This document shows, piece after piece, positions 9,468 through 18,685 of a stretch of DNA of 64,000 bases. Source of the DNA: Calothrix sp. PCC 7716 (GTDB lineage: Bacteria > Cyanobacteriota > Cyanobacteriia > Cyanobacteriales > Nostocaceae). How positions within the stretch are numbered: position 1 is the first letter of the stretch; the number at the start of each line of letters is the position of its first letter. Location: NCBI RefSeq assembly GCF_019977735.1, contig NZ_AP025018.1:8684580-8748579 (forward strand), read 5' to 3'. The position numbers were made by a program, and so were the translations under genes. The notes beneath the pieces are model-generated. The model worked only from the letters and a program-made list of their open reading frames with translations. It searched no databases and was not told where the DNA came from.

Positions 9468-9567
9468 CTTGTGGGATGGGCATCCCTGCCCGTCCTATAA
9501 TAAAAGTCATGCCTACCCGTTCCACTTCCTATTACACAAAGGCGGGCAAGGATGCCCGCTCCACAAG
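9468..9567. repeat. MITE-like palindromic element, copy 2
   Basis: This 100-bp element has 27-bp imperfect terminal inverted repeats (9468-9494, 9541-9567). Both carry the CTTGTGG end and GGGCATCC-TGCCCG core of the copy at 8.13 kb, with a different 46-bp interior. Confidence 0.75.
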
Positions 9568-9687
9568 AGAAGCAGAAAAATACTTATTTACACAAATCTG
9601 TCAGTGGGTTAATTGTGTGCTTACTTTTTTTAGACAAAGCTCCACAGGAGAAAACATTTTATCCGATTGAATTAAATGTATTAAGAT

Positions 9688-9748
9688 GGTGCGTAACTGC
9701 ATTGAGATTTTTCGTTTTGTTTATGGTTTGTTGATGCAGTTACGCACC
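9688..9748. repeat. 15-bp perfect inverted repeat before the helicase gene
   Basis: GGTGCGTAACTGCAT (9688-9702) and its exact complement (9734-9748) flank a 31-bp T-rich loop. The stem lies just 5' of the proposed helicase start, where a stem-loop could affect expression. It is also why an upstream ATG at 9686 is a poor start. Confidence 0.7.
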
Positions 9749-9763
9749 CTACTTGTAATAATT

Positions 9764-12586
9764 GTGACTGAAAAGCCTACTGATTACGCTGCTATTCTCC
9801 GTGCGGCTAACCAAGATATTAATGAACCTCCTGAGTGGTTGGCGCCTTCTAAGTTTGTCTATTCTCCTGAGTATGGTGTGGGAGAGGTGATGGCTGTTTT
9901 GGGTAGGCGTTTAATTGTTAAGTTTATTGAAGAGGTTAATCCGACTCAGTTTGATAATTGGGAAGATGTTGTTGAGAAGGGGTTGATTAAGGAAAGTGGC
10001 GCTAGTTTAGGGAGTAATTTAGATAATTCTGATATCGGTGGTGATGTTGCGGCGATTGGTGAGGAGATTGATAAGATTCCTAATGTTGCTTTTCAGTCTG
10101 TCGCTCGTGATTTTGCGACGACTATTACTAGGGTTAATATTCAATCTGGTGTTGGTGGCAGTATTCACCCGATACCTGAAGATTTACCGTCAAATTTACA
10201 TTTGGGTTTGCAGAATATTTGTGTGAATACGGTTTATTCGCATCAGTTAGAGGCTTTGGCGAAGCTACGGGCGGGTTATGATTTGACTATTACTACTCCG
10301 ACTGCTTCGGGTAAGACGCTTTGTTATAATTTGCCGATTATTGAAGCTTGTATTAAACAGCCTGATACTAGGGCATTATATATTTTTCCGCTCAAGGCTT
10401 TGGCACTTGACCAAATGCGGAAGTTACAAATGTTAGTGAAGGCTATTCCTAACCACCGCATTAAAATTGCTTTAATGACGGGGGATACTCCTAGGGATGA
10501 AAGACAGCAGTTGTTTATTCCTTATCCTCCCAATGTTTTGGCTGTGAGTCCCGATTTACTTCATCATTATTTATATAATATACGGCGCCCTCAAGAAGGT
10601 GAAGGTTGGCGCCTGTTTTTGAGACAGTTACGATATGTGGTTATTGATGAGTCACATACTTATATTGGTGCTTTCGGCGCCCATTTTGCTAACTTGATGC
10701 GAAGATTACGGTTAGCTGTTGATGCTGTTGGTGGTAATTCACATAAGTTACAGTTCATTTGTTCGAGTGCGACAATTGGTAATCCCCAAGAAATGGCGTT
10801 ACGGTTTAGCGGTAGGACGCAACAACCAAACAGGTCACATTTAATTAGAGAAAGTGGTGCTGATAGTGCAGGACGTACTTTATTATGTCTCGAACCAAGT
10901 AGTGCTGCGAATGTAGAAGCTAGTAAAATGATTATTTCCTGGTTACAGCATAACTTGAGCGGGATTGTTTTTTGTAATTCGCGCGCTGCTGTGAAAGGAT
11001 TATTAGGATTAATTCAACGGGAAACTCAACGTACCGGATGCGGACATTTAGCTAACCAAGTTGCTTTATTTTATAGCTCGTTGATTGGAGAAAGGCGCCG
11101 GGAAATTATTTCTAAGTTACAGTCGGGGCAAATAAAAGTCATTATTTCTACATCTAGTTTGGAAGCTGGTATTGATTTACCTGAACTTGATTGTTGTTTA
11201 ATCCGTGGTTTTCCTGGTAGCTTGATGTCATTTTGGCAACGAGTAGGAAGAGCAGGACGTAAGCAGCATGGGTTAGTAATATATTTACCTTTGGCACAAA
11301 ATCCAATTGATGTATATTACGCTAAGAATCCTCAGCAGCTTTTATCAGGAGACGTTGAGTGTAGTGCGTTTAATCCCGATTATCCAACTATATTAGGTAA
11401 GCATTTGGAATGTGGTTGTATAGAAAGTGCTTTAGCATTGAGAGAAATTAATCACCGTTTTGGTCATGTTGCTGGTACAATAGCAGATTCGTTACTACAA
11501 CAAAATAAACTTTACTTAAGTAATGGGGGTAAGTTATGGGGTCGTGGTTATCCACATAAAGAGGTAAATTTAAGAAGCGCTGCAAATACTTCAATAAATT
11601 TGATTGATAAACATTCAGGGGATATTCTTGAAAAAATGTCTCTTGAAGTCGCATATCGCGAGGTCTTTCCCCAAGCAATTTATTTTCTTCAAGATGAAAA
11701 TGGTGATATCATCGCTTATCGTAGCGAAAGTTTGAATGTAGAGAAGGGAGAAGCGCAACTCGCATATCTAGGTAAAGAAACAACTTTATATACAGAAGCA
11801 GAATCGGAATTAGATATAGTACCTTTATCTACACTCGCACAGCCCAAAATAATCAATACCAATATTGATGATGGTCGAATTAGATTAACGCTTGCTTGGG
11901 GAGAAATTACCACTAGCGTTACAGGATACCGTTTAATGAAACGTATATATGGTAAAACCTGTAAAAATCAACAATGTGCAAACTTTAAAAAATCTCTTGA
12001 AGGAAACTCTTGCCCTAAATGTCGGCGCCAAATTTATGCAGCAGAAGTTATAACACTGCAAGATGAAATTGTATTTGAAACACCATTAGTTACTAAATAT
12101 CAGGCGCCATGCGTATTAATAGACTTAAACGAAGGAGTTAAAAAAGCACTTCGTGAACAAGTTTCTAGATTAAAACAAGAAATAATCCAAAAATACGGGA
12201 ATAGTATTCCAGAAATATATCAACCATTATGGACAGGCGCCTCTGATTTTATCGCACTTCATAGTTTACAACATCAAATTATTAAAGCCGTTCCATTGGT
12301 CGTATTATCATCGAGCTTAGATGTAGATGGCATTGTTACAGAGAAAGAAGGCAGAACATACAACTACTTTTATGATACATGCGAAGGAGGAAACGGCGCC
12401 GCAGAAGCAATATTTCACGACCTAAGTAAATTTGCCGCAAAAGCATATGCACTAGCGTCCGGTTGTGACTGCGAAACAGGATGTCCTAGATGCTTACACT
12501 CATCAGGATGTCCTCAACATAACGAACCATTAAATAAAGACTTAGGCTTATATTTATTAGATGCAATATTTAATGTACCATCTTGA
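9764..12586 (+). CDS. DEAD/DEAH-box helicase with DUF1998 domain (MrfA/YprA-like)
   Basis: This is a superfamily 2 DNA helicase of about 940 residues. Motif I is TPTASGKT, motif II is IDESHTY, motif III SSATIGNP, and motif VI is in QRVGRAGRKQHG, with STSSLEAGID between. The C-terminal half has a Cys pair region (SCPKC) and ends in a DUF1998-type cluster CDCETGCPRCLHSSGC, a four-Cys Zn or Fe-S site. This order matches MrfA/YprA helicases, which act in mitomycin-damage repair in Bacillus. The start is set at GTG 9764 (VTEKPTDYA) because the upstream in-frame codons fall within a perfect hairpin. No MrfB-like nuclease is adjacent. Confidence 0.85.
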   Translation: MTEKPTDYAAILRAANQDINEPPEWLAPSKFVYSPEYGVGEVMAVLGRRLIVKFIEEVNPTQFDNWEDVVEKGLIKESGASLGSNLDNSDIGGDVAAIGEEIDKIPNVAFQSVARDFATTITRVNIQSGVGGSIHPIPEDLPSNLHLGLQNICVNTVYSHQLEALAKLRAGYDLTITTPTASGKTLCYNLPIIEACIKQPDTRALYIFPLKALALDQMRKLQMLVKAIPNHRIKIALMTGDTPRDERQQLFIPYPPNVLAVSPDLLHHYLYNIRRPQEGEGWRLFLRQLRYVVIDESHTYIGAFGAHFANLMRRLRLAVDAVGGNSHKLQFICSSATIGNPQEMALRFSGRTQQPNRSHLIRESGADSAGRTLLCLEPSSAANVEASKMIISWLQHNLSGIVFCNSRAAVKGLLGLIQRETQRTGCGHLANQVALFYSSLIGERRREIISKLQSGQIKVIISTSSLEAGIDLPELDCCLIRGFPGSLMSFWQRVGRAGRKQHGLVIYLPLAQNPIDVYYAKNPQQLLSGDVECSAFNPDYPTILGKHLECGCIESALALREINHRFGHVAGTIADSLLQQNKLYLSNGGKLWGRGYPHKEVNLRSAANTSINLIDKHSGDILEKMSLEVAYREVFPQAIYFLQDENGDIIAYRSESLNVEKGEAQLAYLGKETTLYTEAESELDIVPLSTLAQPKIINTNIDDGRIRLTLAWGEITTSVTGYRLMKRIYGKTCKNQQCANFKKSLEGNSCPKCRRQIYAAEVITLQDEIVFETPLVTKYQAPCVLIDLNEGVKKALREQVSRLKQEIIQKYGNSIPEIYQPLWTGASDFIALHSLQHQIIKAVPLVVLSSSLDVDGIVTEKEGRTYNYFYDTCEGGNGAAEAIFHDLSKFAAKAYALASGCDCETGCPRCLHSSGCPQHNEPLNKDLGLYLLDAIFNVPS

Positions 12587-12600
12587 CTAATAACATCTAC

Positions 12601-12687
12601 TCAACAGCATAGCCAGTAAACTGACGTTTTCCAACCATCCTTAATTAAAGCATTTTTGACTTGTTGATAAAAAGCCTCTGTTGCCAT
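12601..12687 (-). pseudogene. XisH-like N-terminal fragment (relic)
   Basis: The minus strand encodes MATEAFYQQVKNALIKDGWK and then a short unrelated tail and stop. The stretch strongly resembles the N-terminus of XisH (fdxN-element excision controlling factor) proteins, which begin with a similar FHxxVKxALxKDGW pattern and are over 130 residues long. Only 28 codons remain and no xisI partner follows, so I regard it as a truncated relic. The match is from memory and short. Confidence 0.45.
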
Positions 12688-12767
12688 ATCTGTTAAATTA
12701 CCATATAAACTGGATATTAGATGATTTGCTAAGTATAAATTTTGACATTTAGTTTTACAGCTTGTAA

Positions 12768-13172
12768 CTACTTAATACTATATTCTAATATATTTGCCAA
12801 TCCTACGATAAACGCAGCAATCACAGATAAAATTAAGCTGATGCGACGTTTGGGATGCGAAGAGATAGCTAAAAAAGTACCGCTAGCTAACCCGGTTAAC
12901 CCAAAACCTGCAATTGCTATGATAAAAAGTAAGAAAGTTCCGATGTTATCTGGTGGTTTTGGGAGGTTGAGTATATTTTCTACAAGTTCCCAAATTATTA
13001 ATAACAACCAACACAAAGCTGCTCCAATCAGGTCTCCTAGTAAAATAATGACAGGTGCCACTAGTACTTTCGGTAAAGCCACGGTACTACTCATAAATCC
13101 AATGCCAATCAATCCCCCAGTGTAAAAATTCAAAAAGCTGTTATATAGCCAAAATATCAGAACTGGCGCCAT
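12768..13172 (-). CDS. Small four-helix membrane protein, unknown function
   Basis: This 134-residue protein is highly hydrophobic with about four transmembrane segments. Glycine-rich helices (FIIAIAGFGLTGLASGTFLA) are followed by a short basic loop HPKRR, placing that loop in the cytoplasm by the positive-inside rule. No named family is recognised. The opposite strand is also open over much of this span, but its translation is not protein-like. The C-terminus ends beside the XisH relic. Confidence 0.55.
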   Translation of the reverse strand: MAPVLIFWLYNSFLNFYTGGLIGIGFMSSTVALPKVLVAPVIILLGDLIGAALCWLLLIIWELVENILNLPKPPDNIGTFLLFIIAIAGFGLTGLASGTFLAISSHPKRRISLILSVIAAFIVGLANILEYSIK

Positions 13173-13249
13173 AGATAATATAAATAGTTAAAATCGGTAA
13201 AATCTAATTACGCCTAATTTAGCTTAAATTCCGGAACTGCCTCTTCTCT

Positions 13250-13302
13250 GTTACCTCTGTGGTAACAGTAAACATATGCACTACACAGGCAGGATGCCTG
13301 TG
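13250..13302. repeat. Two short hairpins
   Basis: GTTACC/GGTAAC (13250-13266) and CACAGGCA/TGCCTGTG (13284-13302) are two adjacent stem-loops. The second is followed by CCACAAG like other members of the dispersed palindrome family. They lie between divergent genes. Confidence 0.55.
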
Positions 13303-13443
13303 CCACAAGACACAAGATGTTTTGGGAAAAAATTGCATAAGTTTAGTGTTGCCAGAAATATAGCATTTACAGGCGCCCATAAGGGTGCCATAGTACAAAT
13401 TGCAATTCTTAGAAGGAGGTGGAACAATTGGTAATGATTAGCG

Positions 13444-14844
13444 TTGAGTAAAATCACTGTGGCTCTAATATCTAAGTATTGTGGATTTGTCAAGCTATCC
13501 AATGATGGTAGACCCTCTAGGGAAATGGTTAACGCAGCTAAAGACTACTTACACGAACAGTTTCCTACACTTGCTGATGACTCGGATGTTGCATTACAGC
13601 GACAACTTTGGCATTTAATGCGTGAACAGCAAGCAAGTAACAGCATGGCTGAAATTTGTTTGCGCTGCTATATCTCTCATCAAATTTATCAGGCTTGCAT
13701 TGATTTAGGCGTTAAGTTTGGCAAGCAACACGGTTTTAATTGTAACGATTTATTACCGATTGTATTGGGAGATGAGGTGCTACAAAGTTTTAAGCATCAA
13801 AAGGAAACTGGTTCTTACCAATCTTTGGCAATGACGATATTAAGGACGTATAACCCTGATAAAGGTTCGCTTAATACTTGGGTGAGTCGCTATGTAAAAC
13901 AGCACTCAGAGTTGAAGCATTTTTTACTTCAGCATGGTGTGTTTTTAGTTAGCGATTGGGCATTATTGAATGATACAAATCTTAAAGAATTACAGCGTAT
14001 TTTAACAGGGATGTATCATTTGGCTACGTTTGAGGTTCAACAAGCTTGTGAGTTGCTGGTTAGCTATCATGCAGTATACCGTGCAGACCGTTTACAGTTT
14101 CTTGCGGGTTCGACGTTACCCTGTCAACCTCCAACTGGTGAGCAGTTATCTCGCATTGTTACAGATTTAAAAACCCGAACGGGAAAAAATTTCAGTAATG
14201 AAGCTGTTTTAAAGCAATTACAGTTTATCGCGGCAAAGTTGCGAGAGTACCGAATTATTGCACGAGGTGGTGCCATTAAAACGTTATCTTATTACCAAGA
14301 GGAAGTCGAGCCTATTGTTGAGCGTCAACAAGCAATGTCTAATAATGAAGACCAAGAAGAAAACGAATTTCTTCAGTTATATCAACAACAATTGAAAGAA
14401 TCATTAGACGAAGCACTTTCTCAAGTTATTGAAGAGTTTATCATCAAAATTCAGCGCCGACGCCCGTCCCAAGTTGAATCATTTATTAAAGGTTTAGAGT
14501 TATTTCACTGTCGAGGTGAGTCTATGACTCAAATTGCACCGCAAATAGGGGTGAAACAGCAGTATGAAGTAACACGCTTATTAAAACTTAATGATTTACG
14601 TGTTGATGTTAGACAAAGGTTATTAATAATTTTACGTACCAAGGTTATTGATATAGCTAAACAGTTTACTGATATCAAACAATTACAAATCTTAGACGAA
14701 GCACTAGACGAACAAATTACTAAAATTATTGCACAAGCAGAATCTGAAGCTAGAAACCCGGTTCGTAACCAACCTCTTAAGAGTCTGTTTGCACATCATC
14801 TTTGCCTTTGTTTAGACAAAAGAAATTTAACTCCTAACTCCTAA
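13444..14844 (+). CDS. Sigma-70-like regulator of the DUF1822/CHAT cluster (putative)
   Basis: In this 466-residue protein, a central segment (YNPDKGSLNTWVSRYVK) resembles sigma region 2 of large, divergent cyanobacterial sigma-70-like proteins. A C-terminal segment (MTQIAPQIGVKQQYEVTRLL) looks like a region-4 helix-turn-helix. Family assignment is by recollection of genes annotated this way just upstream of DUF1822 genes. The start is uncertain: TTG 13444 lacks a close Shine-Dalgarno, while AAGGAGG at about 13411 precedes an out-of-frame ATG (13434) whose five-codon reading frame overlaps the TTG. The 3' end runs into a TAACTCC heptamer array. It heads a four-gene co-directional cluster. Confidence 0.55.
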   Translation: MSKITVALISKYCGFVKLSNDGRPSREMVNAAKDYLHEQFPTLADDSDVALQRQLWHLMREQQASNSMAEICLRCYISHQIYQACIDLGVKFGKQHGFNCNDLLPIVLGDEVLQSFKHQKETGSYQSLAMTILRTYNPDKGSLNTWVSRYVKQHSELKHFLLQHGVFLVSDWALLNDTNLKELQRILTGMYHLATFEVQQACELLVSYHAVYRADRLQFLAGSTLPCQPPTGEQLSRIVTDLKTRTGKNFSNEAVLKQLQFIAAKLREYRIIARGGAIKTLSYYQEEVEPIVERQQAMSNNEDQEENEFLQLYQQQLKESLDEALSQVIEEFIIKIQRRRPSQVESFIKGLELFHCRGESMTQIAPQIGVKQQYEVTRLLKLNDLRVDVRQRLLIILRTKVIDIAKQFTDIKQLQILDEALDEQITKIIAQAESEARNPVRNQPLKSLFAHHLCLCLDKRNLTPNS

Positions 14845-14855
14845 CTCCTAACTCC
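14828..14855. repeat. Heptamer tandem repeat (TAACTCC)x4
   Basis: Four perfect copies of TAACTCC overlap the stop codon of the sigma-like gene and end 12 bp before the DUF1822 start. Short tandemly repeated heptamers (STRR) are known from heterocystous cyanobacteria. Confidence 0.85.
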
Positions 14856-14867
14856 TATCTACACATT

Positions 14868-16178
14868 ATGAATCAACCTACTTACCTTACTGACACTGAC
14901 TGGCTCGATTTTTCCTCGCTTGGTGATGATAGCACCGAGTTGGCGCCATCCCAAATTCAACGTGCAGCACAATTAAGTTTGGGAATTTCTACTCCTGAGC
15001 AAAGTTGGCAAGTTTATTTGAATGCTTTAGGTACTATTGGCTTTGAACAATGGATGGCTGAACGGGCACCTGATTTACAAGTTGATATATCAAAGTCAAC
15101 TATTTGGCAATCTGCTTACTCAAATATACTTGCTGCTGCCTGTAATGTTCAAGTCGGCACCTTTAAGGTTTGTGTAATTACGGCAAGTAAGGTTGGAGAT
15201 TTACAAAGTATTCCTTTTGCTGTTGTCGATGTGCCGTCCTTAGCAGCGCACTTTTACGTGTTGATGCATATTGAGGAAGAATTACAGCAAGCTAATGTGT
15301 TTGGATTTATGAGTTATCCACAGCTTCAAAGCTATAAACAACAAGCTTTATTACAAGTTGAGGAAGATTTTACTTATAGTTTGCCAAATGAGGTACTTAG
15401 TTTTGATGTTGATGCACTGTTACTAAATTTACGGTGTTTAGATACTAGGGCAATTAATTTACCTGTAGAGTATAGTATACCAGCTACACAAACTGACACA
15501 TCCACAGCCTTACAGCAAAAGTTAACTAGGCTACAATCACAAATTAGAAAGCATCCTTCGCAGTTTTTGACGGTGGATGAAGCGAAAAGACTGTTTAGTA
15601 ATCCTCATTTAATTAACTGGTTATATGCACTTACACGGGCAGAAGTTGTTACGAATGTGCCCAAAAGTCAGCCTATACAACCTTTTATCAATGTTGGACG
15701 TTGGTTACGTAATCAAATTGATACAGTTGCTGAGGGATTAGGATGGATGTTAATGCCTACTTTAGCACCATCAGCATTACGAAGAAGTGAAGATTTTCAA
15801 CCAATTCGAGAAGCATTAGAAAAACAAAAAATTTACATTCCTTTAAATGCTCAAGGCGCCTCACGTGATTTAAACTCAGAGTGTGCGGCTTTAAGACTTT
15901 ATGCAATTATATGGGAATTAAATGAAGTATCAGATAACCCAGAGTGGATGTTACTAATAGTTGTGCGCTCAATTTCAAGTTCACTAGTTCCGCAAACCTT
16001 AAGATTAGAAATTCGTGACAAAACGCAACAATTATTTGACCAAACTCTAGAAGGTGATAGCAGCAAGGAAATTCTTTTCGCTCGTCTTGTTGGTGACTCT
16101 AATGACCGTTTCTGGGTAACGGTAACTGCTGATGATACCAGTGTGTTTGAAATAGAGCCTTTTGGCTTAGAAGGTTAA
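14868..16178 (+). CDS. DUF1822 family protein
   Basis: This 436-residue soluble protein begins with a DWLDFSSLGDDS-type segment followed by a helical and beta domain. I associate it with DUF1822, a cyanobacterial family of unknown function commonly encoded beside CHAT/CHASE2 proteins. There is no signal peptide or membrane span. A VGRWLRNQIDTVAEGLGWML segment near residues 275-295 is characteristic of the family. It starts 23 bp after the sigma-like gene, which suggests one transcript, and is followed by the CHAT-CHASE2 gene 128 bp downstream. Confidence 0.72.
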   Translation: MNQPTYLTDTDWLDFSSLGDDSTELAPSQIQRAAQLSLGISTPEQSWQVYLNALGTIGFEQWMAERAPDLQVDISKSTIWQSAYSNILAAACNVQVGTFKVCVITASKVGDLQSIPFAVVDVPSLAAHFYVLMHIEEELQQANVFGFMSYPQLQSYKQQALLQVEEDFTYSLPNEVLSFDVDALLLNLRCLDTRAINLPVEYSIPATQTDTSTALQQKLTRLQSQIRKHPSQFLTVDEAKRLFSNPHLINWLYALTRAEVVTNVPKSQPIQPFINVGRWLRNQIDTVAEGLGWMLMPTLAPSALRRSEDFQPIREALEKQKIYIPLNAQGASRDLNSECAALRLYAIIWELNEVSDNPEWMLLIVVRSISSSLVPQTLRLEIRDKTQQLFDQTLEGDSSKEILFARLVGDSNDRFWVTVTADDTSVFEIEPFGLEG

Positions 16179-16306
16179 TTAACGCTCTGGTTAATATTAA
16201 TTATAATTCTTACCGGAAATTTAAATTAAAATTTAAACTTTCGTTATATAAATGTAAGTAAAAATACATAATAATAAGATACTTCCTTCCCCTTTAAGTC
16301 TGAGCT

Positions 16307-18685
16307 ATGGAACATTCATTTAGTTTAAAAGTTCAAAAAGTAGAACAAATATGCTTGTTTGAGTTGTCCTGGGGACAGGGACAAAGGTTAGCTGCACAAG
16401 TTGATTATCCTATCGTTTTAACTCAAATATATCAAGATTGGAAGAAAGCGTATTTAAACTTTTACCAGTCAGGTGAAATGCGGGGCAAAGCAGTTGGTGG
16501 AGGAGTTGCGGAGCTTTCGGTTGACTGGCACGCAGAACTAGTTAAAGCTGAGTCTAGGTTGACTTATGAGTTTAATAGTTGGTTACGAAGCGCTGAATTA
16601 TATGAGATTCGCGCACAATTGAATCAAGAAGGGAGTAATTTAAATCAAGCTCAAGCAATAAAGGTATTTTTAACTTGTACACCTATTGAGTTAGATCGAT
16701 TCCCGTGGGAAGCTTGGGAAAGTGCTGGAAAAATCCAAATTATTCGTTCTCCTCAAAAAATAAGCGCTCCTAACCATTCTTTACAGCAAAAAGGACGCAC
16801 TCGTATTTTAACGATATTGGGTGATGATACTGGGTTAGACTTTCAAACAGAACGAGAAGCTTTAAAAGAATTATCAAAAATTGCAGATGTGGAGTTTGTC
16901 GGGTGGCAACCTAAGCAAACAGCTTCGCAGGTAATTGAAAATATTACAAATGCAATAGCTGATGAACGTGGATGGGATGTGCTGTTCTTTGCTGGACATA
17001 GCAATGAAACAGATTTAACTGGGGGTGAGTTAGGAATTGCACCAGGGGTGTCAATATCTATAAAAGAAATAGCAACGCTTTTGAATGCAGCACGTCAACG
17101 TCGGTTAAAAGTTGCCATATTTAATTCGTGCAGTGGGTTAAATATTGCTGAATCTTTGATAGACATAGGGTTTAGCCAAGTAATGGTGATGCGTGAACCA
17201 GTCCATAACCGGGTCGCACAGGAATTTTTAGTTAAGTTTTTGCTTTCTTTGGGTAAACACTTAAATGTGTACGAGTCGATGATGGAAGCACGGCAATTTT
17301 TACGTTTAGACAAAACCCATACTTATCCATCATCTTATTTACTGCCTTCTTTATTCTGTCATCCAGGCGCCGAGTTATATAAAATTCCACCATCGTTACC
17401 TTGGCATCAGTGCATTCGGCAGGTAGTTTTACCTAATAGTATTATTGAAGGGGTCGCATTAGCTGTTACCATTGCTGTTGGTACAATGGTTCCTGTTCAG
17501 GACTTTTTACTTGATGGTAGAGTATTTACCCAAGCAGTTTATCGTAACACAACGAATCAAATTCCATCTGATGAGGCGCCACCAGTAGCATTAGTAGAAA
17601 TAGATAGTGAGTCCATTGCTAAACGCAAACTACCAAGTTCGCAAATTTTGCCAATGAACCGTAGTTATATAGCGGAGCTAATGGAACGTGTACGAAAATT
17701 AAATGCACCCGTTATTGGTTTAGATTTTTTAATTGATACACCTCAAAAGTATCCACCGACAGCAGATAAAGATTTAGGAACAGCAGTTAGTCGTGCAGTC
17801 AATGAAAATAAATGGATTGTTTTTGGGACTATTTTAAACGAAGGTAAAGAAGCGAGTGTTAATGATGCTAACGGAATTAGAAACCGTAACTGGACTTTAC
17901 AAGGTTACACCGAATCATTTCCTTCTTACGTAGAATTACCTGAAAATGAGTGTCGCGAAACATGTCCTATTTCTTATTTGATGGCACTAACTCAATTAGC
18001 GACCCAAGAAATAACAGATTTACCCAAACCCAACACAGGTGGAACTATTGATTTAAGGACTCAGTTACTTGATACAATTAAAACAAAATTACCTAAAAAA
18101 GGTGATTTAACAGCTTTAAAACAATGGCGCCCATTATTTGGACAGCAGCCGATAATAGATTTTTCTATACCTCCCGACAAAGTATACACCAAAATACCTG
18201 CTTGGCAATTAATAGAGAATCCAGACGCGAACAAGTTTCCATTGATATCAAAACAAGCTGTATTAATAGCAACAGGAAACGATGAGCGTTTAGGAAAAGC
18301 ACCAGGTCAACCCGACCGAATGCCAATACCTACAGCAATGAAATATTGGACGGAACAGACGTGGATGACAGGGGGTCAATCTTTAGCATATACAACTCAC
18401 CATTTTATGCGGCGCCATTTAATTACTCCAATACCCGATATTTGGGTAATTGCGCTCGCGATTTTAGTCAGTAAAACTGCTGTGCTTACTCTCAAATCCA
18501 AGTCATATTTAACACCCAAACTTAAGATTAAAATTCTCACAGGTAGCTTAATAGGAGTTGTGTTATACGGAGTAGCAGCGTTGCAATTATATGTAACTGC
18601 GGCACTTTTACTTCCTTGGTTCCTACCATCATCAGTATTCTTAGCTTATGTCTTATCTGCGACAAGGAGACAAAACCATGCTTAA
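16307..18685 (+). CDS. CHAT (caspase-like) - CHASE2 membrane sensor protein
   Basis: This 792-residue fusion has an N-terminal alpha/beta segment, then a CHAT domain with the caspase-fold catalytic dyad intact: His231 in LFFAGHSN and Cys275 in FNSCSGL. After a first membrane helix (about residues 380-400) comes a CHASE2 domain, with VALVEIDSESI and APVIGLDFLID motifs, and then C-terminal membrane helices. CHASE2 domains sense signals outside the cytoplasm; CHAT domains are cysteine proteases. The natural reading is a membrane receptor whose cytoplasmic protease is controlled from outside. Its stop overlaps the DUF928 start (ATGCTTAA), so the two are translationally coupled. Confidence 0.85.
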   Translation: MEHSFSLKVQKVEQICLFELSWGQGQRLAAQVDYPIVLTQIYQDWKKAYLNFYQSGEMRGKAVGGGVAELSVDWHAELVKAESRLTYEFNSWLRSAELYEIRAQLNQEGSNLNQAQAIKVFLTCTPIELDRFPWEAWESAGKIQIIRSPQKISAPNHSLQQKGRTRILTILGDDTGLDFQTEREALKELSKIADVEFVGWQPKQTASQVIENITNAIADERGWDVLFFAGHSNETDLTGGELGIAPGVSISIKEIATLLNAARQRRLKVAIFNSCSGLNIAESLIDIGFSQVMVMREPVHNRVAQEFLVKFLLSLGKHLNVYESMMEARQFLRLDKTHTYPSSYLLPSLFCHPGAELYKIPPSLPWHQCIRQVVLPNSIIEGVALAVTIAVGTMVPVQDFLLDGRVFTQAVYRNTTNQIPSDEAPPVALVEIDSESIAKRKLPSSQILPMNRSYIAELMERVRKLNAPVIGLDFLIDTPQKYPPTADKDLGTAVSRAVNENKWIVFGTILNEGKEASVNDANGIRNRNWTLQGYTESFPSYVELPENECRETCPISYLMALTQLATQEITDLPKPNTGGTIDLRTQLLDTIKTKLPKKGDLTALKQWRPLFGQQPIIDFSIPPDKVYTKIPAWQLIENPDANKFPLISKQAVLIATGNDERLGKAPGQPDRMPIPTAMKYWTEQTWMTGGQSLAYTTHHFMRRHLITPIPDIWVIALAILVSKTAVLTLKSKSYLTPKLKIKILTGSLIGVVLYGVAALQLYVTAALLLPWFLPSSVFLAYVLSATRRQNHA

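Larger units (their letters stand above)
9109..9763. other. Gene-poor spacer with repeats and degenerate coding traces
   Basis: No convincing gene lies here. Minus-strand codons 9214-9408 are open for 64 residues without recognisable similarity. A plus-strand frame at about 9290-9400 reads like a charged C-terminal tail (ending NKLEEL then stop) without a start, and may be a relic. The palindromic element at 9468-9567 and the hairpin at 9688-9748 occupy much of the rest. Confidence 0.4.

Noticed and set aside
12742-13125. Plus-strand open frame opposite the small membrane protein
   Set aside because: The minus-strand frame has a coherent four-helix membrane pattern; the plus-strand translation is its complement, with low-information composition.
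13281-13502. Minus-strand frame crossing the palindromes at 13.28 kb
   Set aside because: It runs through repeat DNA and into the 5' end of the sigma-like gene; no ribosome-binding site or family signal.
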